Assembly: GCF_030012985.1 (NCBI RefSeq)
Contig: NZ_CP120233.1
Location: forward strand, 4,831,001 to 4,895,000
Direction: 5' to 3'
Origin: Microbulbifer sp. VAAF005
Lineage (GTDB): Bacteria > Pseudomonadota > Gammaproteobacteria > Pseudomonadales > Cellvibrionaceae
DNA: 64,000 bases
Positions 45,384 through 54,724 of the stretch are shown here, one piece after another. Positions within the stretch are counted from its first letter, which is position 1, and each line of letters starts with the position of its first letter. The notes beneath the pieces are model-generated. The model was not told the origin of the DNA. It searched no databases and saw only the letters and a list, made by a program, of their open reading frames with translations. The position numbers and the translations under genes were made by a program.

Positions 45384-45703
45384 GGGTACTGATCTCCATT
45401 GAATATTATTCTGAGGTTGTGCCGGTTAGCAGGTGATTCTGTATGGGGTATAGAGTTGGGTAATGAGACTTCTTGGAATAATTAGTGATAAACCGCTATA
45501 TCATTTGCGTATTCTTATAGAGGATGCCGTTGTAGTCTAGCGATTTTTTGGTCTGAAATTCTGCTACAGTTTAAGAAATATAAATTTTATTTTTTTATCC
45601 CCCTTCTTTATCATTTGTGCGTCTTAGGTTTTGTTGTACCTGAAAAAGGTTTATATCAGGTCAATAACCCAATAATACCGACAATAAAGAGAGACGTAGT
45701 GTG

Positions 45704-48691
45704 ATGATGAAACCTGTCAAAAAGAAAACATTGATTGCACAAGCGATTTATCAATCTGGACATTCATACCAAATTACTCCTTGGTACAGTACTATTCTTG
45801 CCTCTCTGGCAATTGCAGTTGCTCCTACCATTTCCATTGCCCAGGAGAATGAAGAAACTAAACGTCCCGGCCAGGCAATTGAGGAAGTTACGGTTACCGC
45901 GCAGAAAATTGAAGAGAGTATTCAGGATGTACCAATTGCAGTATCTGCACTCAGTGGCGACAATATGGATGATCTTAAAATTGAGCGTGGAGAAGAGCTG
46001 CTTCGTGCCGTCCCCAATGCTAATTTTTCCAAGTCCAACTTCAGTACCTACAACTTCTCTATTCGCGGTATAGGCACTAAGGCGGTTTCTGCTGCTTCTG
46101 ACCCGGCAGTTGCGGTGAGCTTTAATAATACGCCTTTAATTCGTAATCGATTATTTGAGCAAGAGTTTTTTGACGTCCAGCGTGTAGAAGTGTTGCGCGG
46201 CCCACAGGGGACGCTTTATGGTCGTAATGCTACTGCGGGTGTGGTTAACATGTTGCCAATTATGCCTGAGGACGAGTTTTCCTCTGAGATTAAGGCAGAG
46301 GTAGGCAGTTATGACTCCAAACGCGCCAGCGGTATGTTTAATATGCCTCTTGGTGAAACTATGGCGCTGCGCTTATCCGGAGCTATGACCAAACGCGATG
46401 GCTTTGATTACAACACTTATACCGGCAATGATGTTAATGACCGTGATTTGTATTCTACTCGTGCAATATTTGAGTGGGAGCCTAGTGAATCTTTTAGTGC
46501 CAATCTAATTTGGCAGCACTTTGAGGAGGATGATAAGCGCTCGCGTACGGGCAAGCAGCTTTGTACTAAAGATCCAGGCCGAACACATATTGGTGACACT
46601 GAACTAACAGGCTTTACGCCTGTGTTTTTTAGTCAGGGTTGTTTGCCGAGTTCGATTTATAGTGAGGAGGCTTACAGTGCACCCAATGCTCAAGGTTTTG
46701 CAAGTATTTTGGCCACAGGGTTAATTTTCACGAGCTATGGCCAGGTCATCGATTGGTATACTGATCCTTATGCAGGTACGACTCAGTCTCGAGATCTTCG
46801 CAAGATTGAGACTAGTTATGACCCGGTATTTCGTGCCGAGAATGACCTGGTGCAACTGAATTTTGAATGGGGCCTGTCGGATTCCCTCACATTTTACTCT
46901 CAGTCAACCTATGCGAAGGATGATTACTACTCCTCCCAAGATTATAACCGTTATGTATCAGATCCCATCTTTAATGATGGTGGCGACCTAGAGCCCACTC
47001 CTGGAGGAATTTATACCGACCCACAATTGGGGCCGGCAGAAGGATTGTTAGCGGTTGATATTAGTCGATCGGATAACAAGCAGTGGAGCCAGGAATTCCG
47101 GTTGCAGACATCCTTTGACGGTCCTTGGAATTTCTCGGTAGGCACAAACTATTTGGATTTCAAAACCCAGGATGACTATTTTGTATTTAATAACATATTC
47201 AGTATGTTAGCAGAGTATCTATACAATTCTGGGTACGATGAAAACTTCCTCTTATATTCACAAAACTGTACTGATCCGGAAGAAAATATTGGTTCGGATT
47301 GTATGTATGTTGATCCTAACTCAATAGAGAATATTGATGAGGAAGGGCACAACTATTTTCTGAGCCGAAATTTAGTAGAAGTTAGTTCCTGGGCATTGTT
47401 TGGTGAAGCATATTGGCAAATTAATGAGGATGTAAAACTCACTACCGGTCTTCGCTATACTGATGATCGAAAACGCTCTACGCCAGTTCCCAGTCAGTTA
47501 CTACTGGGGACTTATTATGATCCAGAAACTGGCGAAGTTTCCTCTGGTAATCTCTCTGGAGGACTTGTACATCGTGGTTATCCAGAGGGTGAGCAAGTCA
47601 CGCAAAACTGGAGTGAATACACTGGACGTGCAGTTCTGGATTGGCGTACGGAAACGCCTTTTACGGACGAAACAATGCTCTATGTATCTTTTGCCCATGG
47701 ATACAAGGGAGGTGGTACTAACCCTCCTCGAGCTGAGGTTGATCCAGAAATAGTTCAATTTCAGCCATTAGAGGATTCATTTGAGCCTGAGTTTGTAAAT
47801 GCGATTGAATTTGGTAGTAAGAACATTCTATTCGATGGCAGTTTATCGTTAAATGCTAATGCCTTTTACTACGACTATACCGACTACCAGGTCTCTCAAA
47901 TTGTTGACAGAATTTCTCTCAATGAAAACTTTGACGCAGAGACGATGGGAGTTGAGCTGGAGCTAGCCTGGCAGCTTACAGAAGCAACTCGGGTAGATAT
48001 GAATTTAGGATATCTTAAAACCCGAATTGCCGATGGAGAGGAGTCTATTGATGTAATGGATCGTACACAGGGCAATGAAGATTGGGTACTGGTACGCCCC
48101 AGTATTCAAGTCCCATCTAATTGTATTGCTCCTGTAGATTTAGTAGAAACAGTTATGAGTGCACCTAACATATTTGCTATCTGGTCACTCTGTTCTGGCT
48201 CCGCGCGGTATGGTTCATTTTCACCCGAGATTGAGGTCGAAGACTGGTTGAGACATGATTTGGCTTACGGGGTCGACCCTTATAACCCTCTAACTGATGC
48301 TCCAAATGGAGGTCGGGGTTTTGCTGCTGACTTAAGTGGCAATGAGCTACCCAATGCGCCACGCTTTACTTTTAATTTCGGTGTTGAGCATACGATACCT
48401 ATTGAGAATTGGGATTTAACTCTGCGCGCAGATTACTATCGCCAATCAGAGACTTATGCTCGGGTTTATAATACTGAATATGACCGTTTGAAGGCTTGGG
48501 GTAATCTCAATGCTTCTGTCAGCTTAAGTAATCCGAATTCCGATCTATATATGCAGCTTTATGTAAAGAATATATTTGATGATGCGCCTATCACGGATAT
48601 GTTTACCAATAGTGATGATTCGGGTCTTACAACTAATGTCTTTACTTTAGAACCACGGATCGTCGGCTTTAATATTAGTAAAGGGTTCTGA
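45704..48691 (+). CDS. TonB-dependent outer-membrane receptor
   Basis: About 995 residues. Start at ATG 45704 (or 45707), with GAGAG upstream; the GTG at 45701 is less likely. A long N-terminal leader with a hydrophobic stretch (STILASLAIAVAPTISIA) ends before the TonB box EEVTVTAQK. The plug domain follows (VPIAVSALSG...FSIRGIG...VLRGPQGTLYGRNATAGVVN), then a long 22-strand barrel ending in ISKGF. It resembles the large receptor group of Cellvibrionales and sphingomonads, which take up iron chelates, vitamins or glycans. The upstream broken ECF gene may have been its regulator; there is no catabolic gene next to it to reveal the substrate. Confidence 0.9.
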   Translation: MMKPVKKKTLIAQAIYQSGHSYQITPWYSTILASLAIAVAPTISIAQENEETKRPGQAIEEVTVTAQKIEESIQDVPIAVSALSGDNMDDLKIERGEELLRAVPNANFSKSNFSTYNFSIRGIGTKAVSAASDPAVAVSFNNTPLIRNRLFEQEFFDVQRVEVLRGPQGTLYGRNATAGVVNMLPIMPEDEFSSEIKAEVGSYDSKRASGMFNMPLGETMALRLSGAMTKRDGFDYNTYTGNDVNDRDLYSTRAIFEWEPSESFSANLIWQHFEEDDKRSRTGKQLCTKDPGRTHIGDTELTGFTPVFFSQGCLPSSIYSEEAYSAPNAQGFASILATGLIFTSYGQVIDWYTDPYAGTTQSRDLRKIETSYDPVFRAENDLVQLNFEWGLSDSLTFYSQSTYAKDDYYSSQDYNRYVSDPIFNDGGDLEPTPGGIYTDPQLGPAEGLLAVDISRSDNKQWSQEFRLQTSFDGPWNFSVGTNYLDFKTQDDYFVFNNIFSMLAEYLYNSGYDENFLLYSQNCTDPEENIGSDCMYVDPNSIENIDEEGHNYFLSRNLVEVSSWALFGEAYWQINEDVKLTTGLRYTDDRKRSTPVPSQLLLGTYYDPETGEVSSGNLSGGLVHRGYPEGEQVTQNWSEYTGRAVLDWRTETPFTDETMLYVSFAHGYKGGGTNPPRAEVDPEIVQFQPLEDSFEPEFVNAIEFGSKNILFDGSLSLNANAFYYDYTDYQVSQIVDRISLNENFDAETMGVELELAWQLTEATRVDMNLGYLKTRIADGEESIDVMDRTQGNEDWVLVRPSIQVPSNCIAPVDLVETVMSAPNIFAIWSLCSGSARYGSFSPEIEVEDWLRHDLAYGVDPYNPLTDAPNGGRGFAADLSGNELPNAPRFTFNFGVEHTIPIENWDLTLRADYYRQSETYARVYNTEYDRLKAWGNLNASVSLSNPNSDLYMQLYVKNIFDDAPITDMFTNSDDSGLTTNVFTLEPRIVGFNISKGF

Positions 48692-48948
48692 TTTTTACGT
48701 GGTGAATTGCTACATTCTTTATGATTTGGATGGTGAGAGGTAGCGGTAGGTTGGTGTGGGGAATTTTTGCCAGCCTACTGTTATTCCTATAACGCCCCGT
48801 ATTAGCTTTCTCCCATGTATTTTTATTGTTCGGGTGAGGTTGTAGGTACCTCTGTATAATGTTGGATTTGTTATCTTGTTGTTATGTTAGTAAAGGTAAA
48901 TATCTTTAAGTCGAAGATAAAAATATAAATTTCTACCTTAGGACGATC

Positions 48949-48981
48949 CCAAATACCACTAGTTTTACTAGTGGTATTTGG
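48949..48981. terminator. Perfect 15-bp hairpin between the receptor and PraB-like genes
   Basis: CCAAATACCACTAGT pairs perfectly with ACTAGTGGTATTTGG around a TTT loop. It lies 14 bases beyond the PraB-like stop on the minus strand. There is no T-run on either side, so it could instead be an RNA-stabilising hairpin or a protein site. Confidence 0.55.
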
Positions 48982-48995
48982 AGGTTAGGTGTGGC

Positions 48996-49477
48996 TTAGG
49001 GGACAGTGTAGGAAGATTGAGGGTTTGTTGATATTACACCGTTGATTACGCATGCGCTACCGGATCCCACACTAGGGATTTGAGCATTGGAAAAAGTAAT
49101 TCTTCCATTTGACTGGTTAAATGATCCAGTAAGATTTCCAGCACATTCACCTGTTACCGCTTTCACAGATACATTTTGTATGGTTACAGTATTGTTAGCA
49201 TTTCCGACGAGGTCATAGGGTAAGTTATTAAATACCACTCTATTGCACATATTTAGGAACCCCCTGATAATGCCATGCTGCCTACCTCAGCGCTGGCTCC
49301 AGTTGAACTCACACTGCCAGATAGTGAGCAGTTGAGCGAAATGCCTTTTTGAACGGTGAAAGTACCTACATTTGCGAGGCCTATAGCGCCTGAGGGCGAC
49401 CAGGTTTCCGCATTTGCTAGCCCGATTATCCCAAAAGATGCCATGCAGAAAGAAGCTGCAGTAAGGATGTTTTTCAT
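48996..49477 (-). pseudogene. PraB-like secreted protein with a frameshift
   Basis: The frame from 49477 encodes a signal peptide (TAASFCMASFGIIGLANA) and WSPSGAIGLANVGTFTVQKGISLNCSLSG; the frame from 49250 encodes FNNLPYDLVG, VTIQNVSVKAVTGECAGN and FSNAQIPSVGSGSACVING. Together they match the small Cys-containing PraA/PraB (alkane-oxidation activator) family. Adding one base to the C5 run at 49260-49264 joins them into 160 residues, the family length. AAGGAAT supports the start. PraB proteins are exported and have been linked to biofilm matrix and alkane use. The gene is convergent with the TonB receptor. Confidence 0.75.
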
Positions 49478-50667
49478 GGTAATAATATTCCTTATGTCTC
49501 TGTTAATTATTGATTTAGACGCATCGCTTGTACTTCACTTTATATGCGTCATTTTTATAAGTGATCATCATCGCTGGGGGTAATGAAATTTGGTTGTATT
49601 CAATAATAAGCTTGGGACAAATCCCAATACCTCCCACCAGTAAAGACGAATTGAGGCATTTGTTGGGGGGTGTCCTGTCTAAATAGACGTGAATTTAATT
49701 TTCAGTCGTAATTTTTTCTAGATTTAAGTGGTTAATTGTTTTTATTTTCGCGGGATTTAATTGTTGTTAGGTTTAAGTGCGCATATAAGAAAATATTTTA
49801 TGCTTTTGGTGGGTTATTAAAAAATGTCTATTGTAAAGCTCTGTAATTTAAGGTTGTGTAGTTGTAGGAAAGTAAGAGTTGATATTGGTATTTTATTGCT
49901 GTTTAGGCTGGTGGGGTATCTCATAGTGTAAGTGATTTAAAATTTAATTAATCAATATTGAAAATTTAAATATAAGGTGGCCGTCTTAGTGTATTGTAGA
50001 ATTATCGGTGGGAGTTTCTGATTGGTTTAGTATGTATTTCTTGTAATAGGAATATTTCGAAAGAGGTCTAGAATAGATTCAAATAAACACTGACCTGCTG
50101 TTTCACTTCTGGCTGGTACAGCCTGCGAGTTCACTTGTAAATTAGGATCACTATGGATATTTGCGGTGTCGATGATAATAAGCGCTTTTTTATCGCTAAG
50201 TAAATTAAGGTGTGGCTATATGGAAGATTAACGTTAGCGGTGGATCTAACAACCTCACTGATGTAGTAGCTTCGAATGAGATTTGGGTGCAGATACTTAT
50301 ACCCTGCCATCTTTACAATCTTTAGGGGACTAATTGCTGGAATGAGGAAGTACACTAAGCCTTATTCCCTGCTTCTCAGGTTGTTAAAACGCCCGCTATA
50401 GTTCATCAAGCGTCAAAAGTTGCTCTCGGAATCTTAGATAGACCCAATTGAATCGCTGCCTGGCACTAAAAGGCAAAAGCATCCCTGTTTCAAGGTGTAT
50501 TGAGGAGTGTATGAGGGAAGAGCCAAGCTTTTGCCGATTTCTGTCGCTTGTAGGCTGTATTTACGAGGCTCTGGGCAATTTTGTTTGGTTTTTGCTCTCC
50601 CTGCTCCAGATTCATATTGCTATACTCCGCGCCCTTGAAAGCCCCCTGTCTTTATATGGAGAACTTG
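49478..50667. other. Long intergenic region with coding-like remnants
   Basis: About 1.2 kb of AT-rich DNA before gnd. On the minus strand, 50355 down to about 50000 contains two coding-like fragments in different frames (LKIVKMAGYKYLHPNLIRSY, and DKKALIIIDTANIHSDPNL), suggesting an eroded gene. By eye the first resembles part of the ORF at 29797-30177. Nothing else is supported. Confidence 0.35.
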
Positions 50668-52188
50668 ATGTCTGATTCACAGTGCGATATTGGCTTTATC
50701 GGCGCCGGTGTGATGGGTAAGAACCTGATCCTGAACCTGGCCGACAATGGCTATAGGGTCTGTGCCTTTGATTTGGATCACAACCGGCTGAATGCGCTGC
50801 TGGAGCAGGACAAGAAAGAGCGTGGAGACCTGCCTGCGCGTGTTGAAGCCTGCAACTCTTACACAGAGCTGTTGGCGAAGGTTAAAGCCCCGCACTTGAT
50901 TATTCTCTCGGTTCCGGCTGGAGCCCCCGTTGATGACGTATGCAGCAAGCTACTCGATGCGGGCTTGAAGGCTGACGACATCGTTGTTGATACTGGTAAC
51001 AGCCTGTGGACCGACTCTGTAGAGCGGGCTAAACGGTATGAAGGCAAATTGATTTTCTTCACCACCGCAGTATCCGGTGGCGAAGTGGGTGCTCGTTTTG
51101 GGCCGTCCCTCATGCCCAGCGGCGACCGTTATGCCTGGAGTCGTATTGAGCCAGTTTGGCATGCTATCGCCGCCAAAGTGGATAAAGCCAGCGGCCAGCC
51201 GATTGAGCGCTTTGAGCCTGGCAACCCGGTTCGCGAAGGTGAGCCCTGTGCGGCTTATATCGGCCCGATAGGCTCAGGCCACTATGTGAAGATGGTGCAT
51301 AACGGTATTGAATATGCCGATATGCAGATGATCTGTGAGGCCTACCATGTGATGCGCACGGCGCTGGGTATGGCCCCAGAGGAAATTGCAGAAGTATTCC
51401 GCGAGTGGAACCGAGGCCCGCTGAACAGCTATCTGATCAATATCAGTGCGGAAGTGCTCTCTACCTTGGACTCCGTGACAGAACAACCGCTGGTAGACGT
51501 TATCCTCGACCGAGCAGGGCAAAAAGGTACTGGTCTCTGGACAGCCATGAGCAGCCTGGAAGTGGGCTGTCCGGCCCCGAGTATTGCCGAAGCGGTTTAC
51601 GCCCGTTCATTATCTACCCGGAAGGTATTGCGTACCCGCGCAGCGAAGAAACTGCAAGGGCCTGAGTTGACACCAGTGGCTCCAGAGCAACGGGAAGAAG
51701 TGATTGCACAGCTGCACGACGCTCTCTACTGCGCAAAGATCTGTGTTTACGCTCAGGGCTTCGATTTGATGAAGCTGGCTGCGCGGGAGCAGGGATGGCA
51801 GTTGAACTTCTCTGAAATTGCCAGAATTTGGCGTGCAGGTTGCATCATTCGAGCAGTGTTCCTGCAATCTATTAGCGATGCTTACGATCGAGATTCCAAG
51901 CTTTCCAACTTGCTACTGGATGATTTCTTCACCCAGCAGATTGCCGATCACCAGGCCAACTGGCGCCAAGCGGTGGCGAGCGCCACTCTGAATGGTATTC
52001 CGGTGCCGGCCCTGTCATCGGCGCTCAATTACTACGATGCCTTCCGCACCGAGTCGCTGCCGGCGAACCTGCTACAAGGACAGCGTGATTTCTTTGGAGC
52101 CCATACCTTTGCGCGTGTGGACCAACCTGAGCAGCGCAAGTACCACGTTCAGTGGACCGAACCTGGCCGCCCAATGGTTGAGATCTGA
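50668..52188 (+). CDS. gnd: 6-phosphogluconate dehydrogenase, decarboxylating
   Basis: Oxidises 6-phosphogluconate to ribulose-5-phosphate, CO2 and NADPH in the pentose phosphate pathway. ATG 50668 follows GGAG by 6 bases and gives MSDSQCDIGFIGAGVMG; the longer frame upstream is not conserved. It has 506 residues, the long dimeric form. The NADP motif GAGVMG is at 12-17, the substrate loop TAVSGGEVGARFGPSLMPSG follows, and the catalytic Lys/Asn are in HYVKMVHNGIEY. The C-terminal part contains the KGTGLW and the helical dimer interface. There is no zwf or pgl neighbour. Confidence 0.95.
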   Translation: MSDSQCDIGFIGAGVMGKNLILNLADNGYRVCAFDLDHNRLNALLEQDKKERGDLPARVEACNSYTELLAKVKAPHLIILSVPAGAPVDDVCSKLLDAGLKADDIVVDTGNSLWTDSVERAKRYEGKLIFFTTAVSGGEVGARFGPSLMPSGDRYAWSRIEPVWHAIAAKVDKASGQPIERFEPGNPVREGEPCAAYIGPIGSGHYVKMVHNGIEYADMQMICEAYHVMRTALGMAPEEIAEVFREWNRGPLNSYLINISAEVLSTLDSVTEQPLVDVILDRAGQKGTGLWTAMSSLEVGCPAPSIAEAVYARSLSTRKVLRTRAAKKLQGPELTPVAPEQREEVIAQLHDALYCAKICVYAQGFDLMKLAAREQGWQLNFSEIARIWRAGCIIRAVFLQSISDAYDRDSKLSNLLLDDFFTQQIADHQANWRQAVASATLNGIPVPALSSALNYYDAFRTESLPANLLQGQRDFFGAHTFARVDQPEQRKYHVQWTEPGRPMVEI

Positions 52189-52247
52189 TTGATGGGGTAG
52201 GGGGAGGTGATACGTGCCATTCAGGGACGTATCACTATGTGAGTTCC

Positions 52248-53240
52248 CTAAAGAACGACCTCTTCTACCTCTTTGGCCAGAGCCTCCGCCTCTTGGCGGC
52301 TGGCTTTGGCCACCAGTTCCTCAACGCTAGCTGACTCGGTGTTGACGCCACCGAAGGCGGAGAGCAAGTCTTTGGTCAGGGCTGAGATCTCCAGAGCCAT
52401 CACCGCAAAATCTGCATCAAACCGCTGGGCTGCACTTTCTGCATCGGCACTATCGGCTTTCTCCAGAAGCTCGTCACTGAATTTGATACGCTTTAGGGAC
52501 AGCTGATCATCTACCAGGAATTCAACGCCCCCACGCCAGGTCAGCCCCAGCTTGTGCACTTGTAGTCCTGCCACCAAGTGATTGTGAATTTCCTCGGCAC
52601 AGAGGTCCTGGTTTTTACAGCGGATAACACTGCCGCTGTCTTTGGGATCGCGCAACTCGCATTCGTGGCCAAAATCAAATTGAAGCGGTGCTTCAGGGGC
52701 ACTGAGCCAGTGGGTCATCGTTTGCTGTGGCAGGTTCTTGGCGGAGAGTGGTACCACGGCAAGGCTACTGATAGCCTCGCGGAGGTTCTCCAGCAGTTCC
52801 TCGGCGGCGGAGGCAGAAGAGGCGTCAACCACTACCCAGCCATCCTGAGGTGCAATATAGGCATATTGCAGACGGGACCGGGCGAATGCCTTGGGACGCA
52901 TTTCAAGGAGAATCTCGTCTTTAAGGTTTTGCCGCTCCTTGCGACCTACCTGCCTGGCTTCTTTTTCAGAAATAGCTTGTGCCAGCTCTTCAACTTTCTC
53001 ATTGACTACCGCAGCAGGAATCACTTTTTCTTGCTTCTTAGCACAGACCATTAGGTAGCCATTAGTTGCATGCACCAACAGGCTGCCGTGGCGCCCTAGT
53101 GGAGGCACCCAGCCATAGCGAGTGCTGTCCTGACTGCCACAGGGAACAAATGCATGAGGCTCCAGCAATTCGTTCAATTTTTCAGCATCCAGGGAAAATT
53201 CTTTCGTCAAACGATAAATACGGAGGTTTTTAAACCACAT
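52248..53240 (-). CDS. rdgC: Recombination-associated protein RdgC
   Basis: RdgC forms a ring dimer that binds DNA without sequence preference and limits RecA loading. The 330 residues begin MWFKNLRIYRLT, the family's constant start, with ALAQAISEKEARQVGRKERQNLKDE and TMTHWL in conserved positions. It is slightly longer than the E. coli protein (303), mainly by an acidic Ala/Glu-rich C-terminus. It appears monocistronic and convergent with gnd. Confidence 0.95.
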   Translation of the reverse strand: MWFKNLRIYRLTKEFSLDAEKLNELLEPHAFVPCGSQDSTRYGWVPPLGRHGSLLVHATNGYLMVCAKKQEKVIPAAVVNEKVEELAQAISEKEARQVGRKERQNLKDEILLEMRPKAFARSRLQYAYIAPQDGWVVVDASSASAAEELLENLREAISSLAVVPLSAKNLPQQTMTHWLSAPEAPLQFDFGHECELRDPKDSGSVIRCKNQDLCAEEIHNHLVAGLQVHKLGLTWRGGVEFLVDDQLSLKRIKFSDELLEKADSADAESAAQRFDADFAVMALEISALTKDLLSAFGGVNTESASVEELVAKASRQEAEALAKEVEEVVL

Positions 53241-53427
53241 ACATCAGGCCATCTGTTTTCAGTTGCGAGTGCGGCCTGCATTATGCGGAAACCGGGGCGG
53301 GGCATCTAGAGCCTGTTAACACTAAATTGATGGGTTCTTTAAGTAGTTATCAAGCTCCAGAATATTACTGGTCCAAGGCGGTGAAAATTTGTTCAGCCGA
53401 ACTTGTCAGGCCTGGCTGAACAAAGGT

Positions 53428-54552
53428 TTATTTGAGAATACTGTCTATTGCTTTGCCACTATCCTGCGAGAACTCTTCTGACTTATGGCCAAGCAGTTGT
53501 AGTGCGGTTGCGGCTATCTGATCCTGAAAAACGGCTTCTCCCCTGGATACTTCTCCCAAGGCCTTAATGTCTGGGCCCAGCGCGGCAATCCAGATCTCAT
53601 TGGAGCCAGGTATTCCCGCTTTGTGGGGGTGGTCTTCTTTACCGAAGTATTGGGTCAGGGCCGGGCCACTGGCGTGGTGGGGCCAGGATTCAGCGGTGTT
53701 GCCGCGCCCGTGGTCAACGGTAATGAGTAGGTTGGTATTGTCTCGGTATTGATCAAGAGATTGCAGTGTCTGCCAGAGTTTGGCGAGTATCATGTCGCTC
53801 CGATGTGCGGAGTGGATATACTGGTGATATTCCTCATCGTGGGCAAAATCGTCAGTTTCACCCAGGGCAATGTACATTACCTTGGGCTTTTTGCTAATTA
53901 AGTACTCTTTTGCAAATCCATAGGTAAATGCATCGGGCCGCACGTTTTCCCAGAAAACCGGCAGTTGCCCCTGCAAATCATTGAGAAACCCTGCTCTTTG
54001 GCTCAATTTTGGCCAATCGGCAGCTTCCAGCCCCGCGTTAATGTAAATACCACTGCGATCACGATTAAGTATCGAGGAGAATACCCCCCAGCTACCGAAT
54101 GCAGCGATTTGGCCTTTGTACTCAGATTTGCTGTTTAGCCACTCGAGAAAGGTAGTATTGGCATTGGGAGTTGGGTCGTTACTATTGATTTTGGGGTCGG
54201 CGGAGCCGGTTAAAATCTCATTGTAACCGGGATAGGAAAACCACCAGCTATTGGTAACTTGTGCTTTAGACCCCTTGTCGCGATTGCCAATTAAAACCCC
54301 TTCTTTAGCCACTGTTTGCCAGATAAAAGGTAATAATTTTTGACGTTTTTCGGTGAGTGAATCGCCGTGAAAGTGATTGATAAGGTCTTGTTTATTTTCA
54401 GTGAACTTTGTGTGGTTGAGAAGTTCAGGGTCATAACCTGAGAACACTTCCTGCCAGCGCAAACCGTCGATAGTAACTAATACGAGGTTGTCTGCGGCAA
54501 GGGATTGAGTAGAAAGAAACAGGGCCAGGATTGCTGTAGTCAATCTGTTCAT
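53428..54552 (-). CDS. Secreted alkaline-phosphatase-superfamily hydrolase
   Basis: ATG 54552 (MNRLTTAILALFLSTQSLAA) starts with a clear signal peptide; ATG 54570 is an alternative. The 374-residue protein has the superfamily metal site: VTIDGLRW (first Asp), a nucleophile region SYPGYNEIL, LGETDDFAHD, and TVDHGRG followed by HHASG. Such proteins hydrolyse phosphate mono- or diesters in the periplasm. The TonB receptor gene lies 155 bases upstream on the same strand, which suggests uptake of an organophosphate followed by dephosphorylation. The exact substrate is unknown. Confidence 0.85.
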   Translation of the reverse strand: MNRLTTAILALFLSTQSLAADNLVLVTIDGLRWQEVFSGYDPELLNHTKFTENKQDLINHFHGDSLTEKRQKLLPFIWQTVAKEGVLIGNRDKGSKAQVTNSWWFSYPGYNEILTGSADPKINSNDPTPNANTTFLEWLNSKSEYKGQIAAFGSWGVFSSILNRDRSGIYINAGLEAADWPKLSQRAGFLNDLQGQLPVFWENVRPDAFTYGFAKEYLISKKPKVMYIALGETDDFAHDEEYHQYIHSAHRSDMILAKLWQTLQSLDQYRDNTNLLITVDHGRGNTAESWPHHASGPALTQYFGKEDHPHKAGIPGSNEIWIAALGPDIKALGEVSRGEAVFQDQIAATALQLLGHKSEEFSQDSGKAIDSILK

Positions 54553-54676
54553 TGAAAGAGCTCTTTGCATATTTTTGGGTTATTTATATTTGTCACAAAT
54601 AATCAAAATTATTTTTCGACTATATTTATTATTTATTGCACTTTGTTTTTGAATCTACTGCTTGACTAAACATACG

Positions 54677-54707
54677 CACAATCGGCTAGCATTTCCAGCC
54701 GATTGTG
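54677..54707 (-). terminator. 11-bp inverted repeat after the TonB receptor gene
   Basis: CACAATCGGCT pairs perfectly with AGCCGATTGTG around a 9-base loop, 18 bases beyond the receptor stop. The following T-content is poor, so termination may be partial, with read-through into the hydrolase gene. Confidence 0.55.
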
Positions 54708-54724
54708 TGGCTGCCAAAAAAATC

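Noticed and set aside
45384..45700. Possible FecR remnant between the ECF sigma gene and the TonB receptor
   Set aside because: I translated all frames and saw no FecR-like segment; only 317 bases are available.
49356..49583. Plus-strand ORF opposite the PraB-like gene
   Set aside because: Antisense to a signal peptide with a good ribosome site on the other strand; no features of its own.
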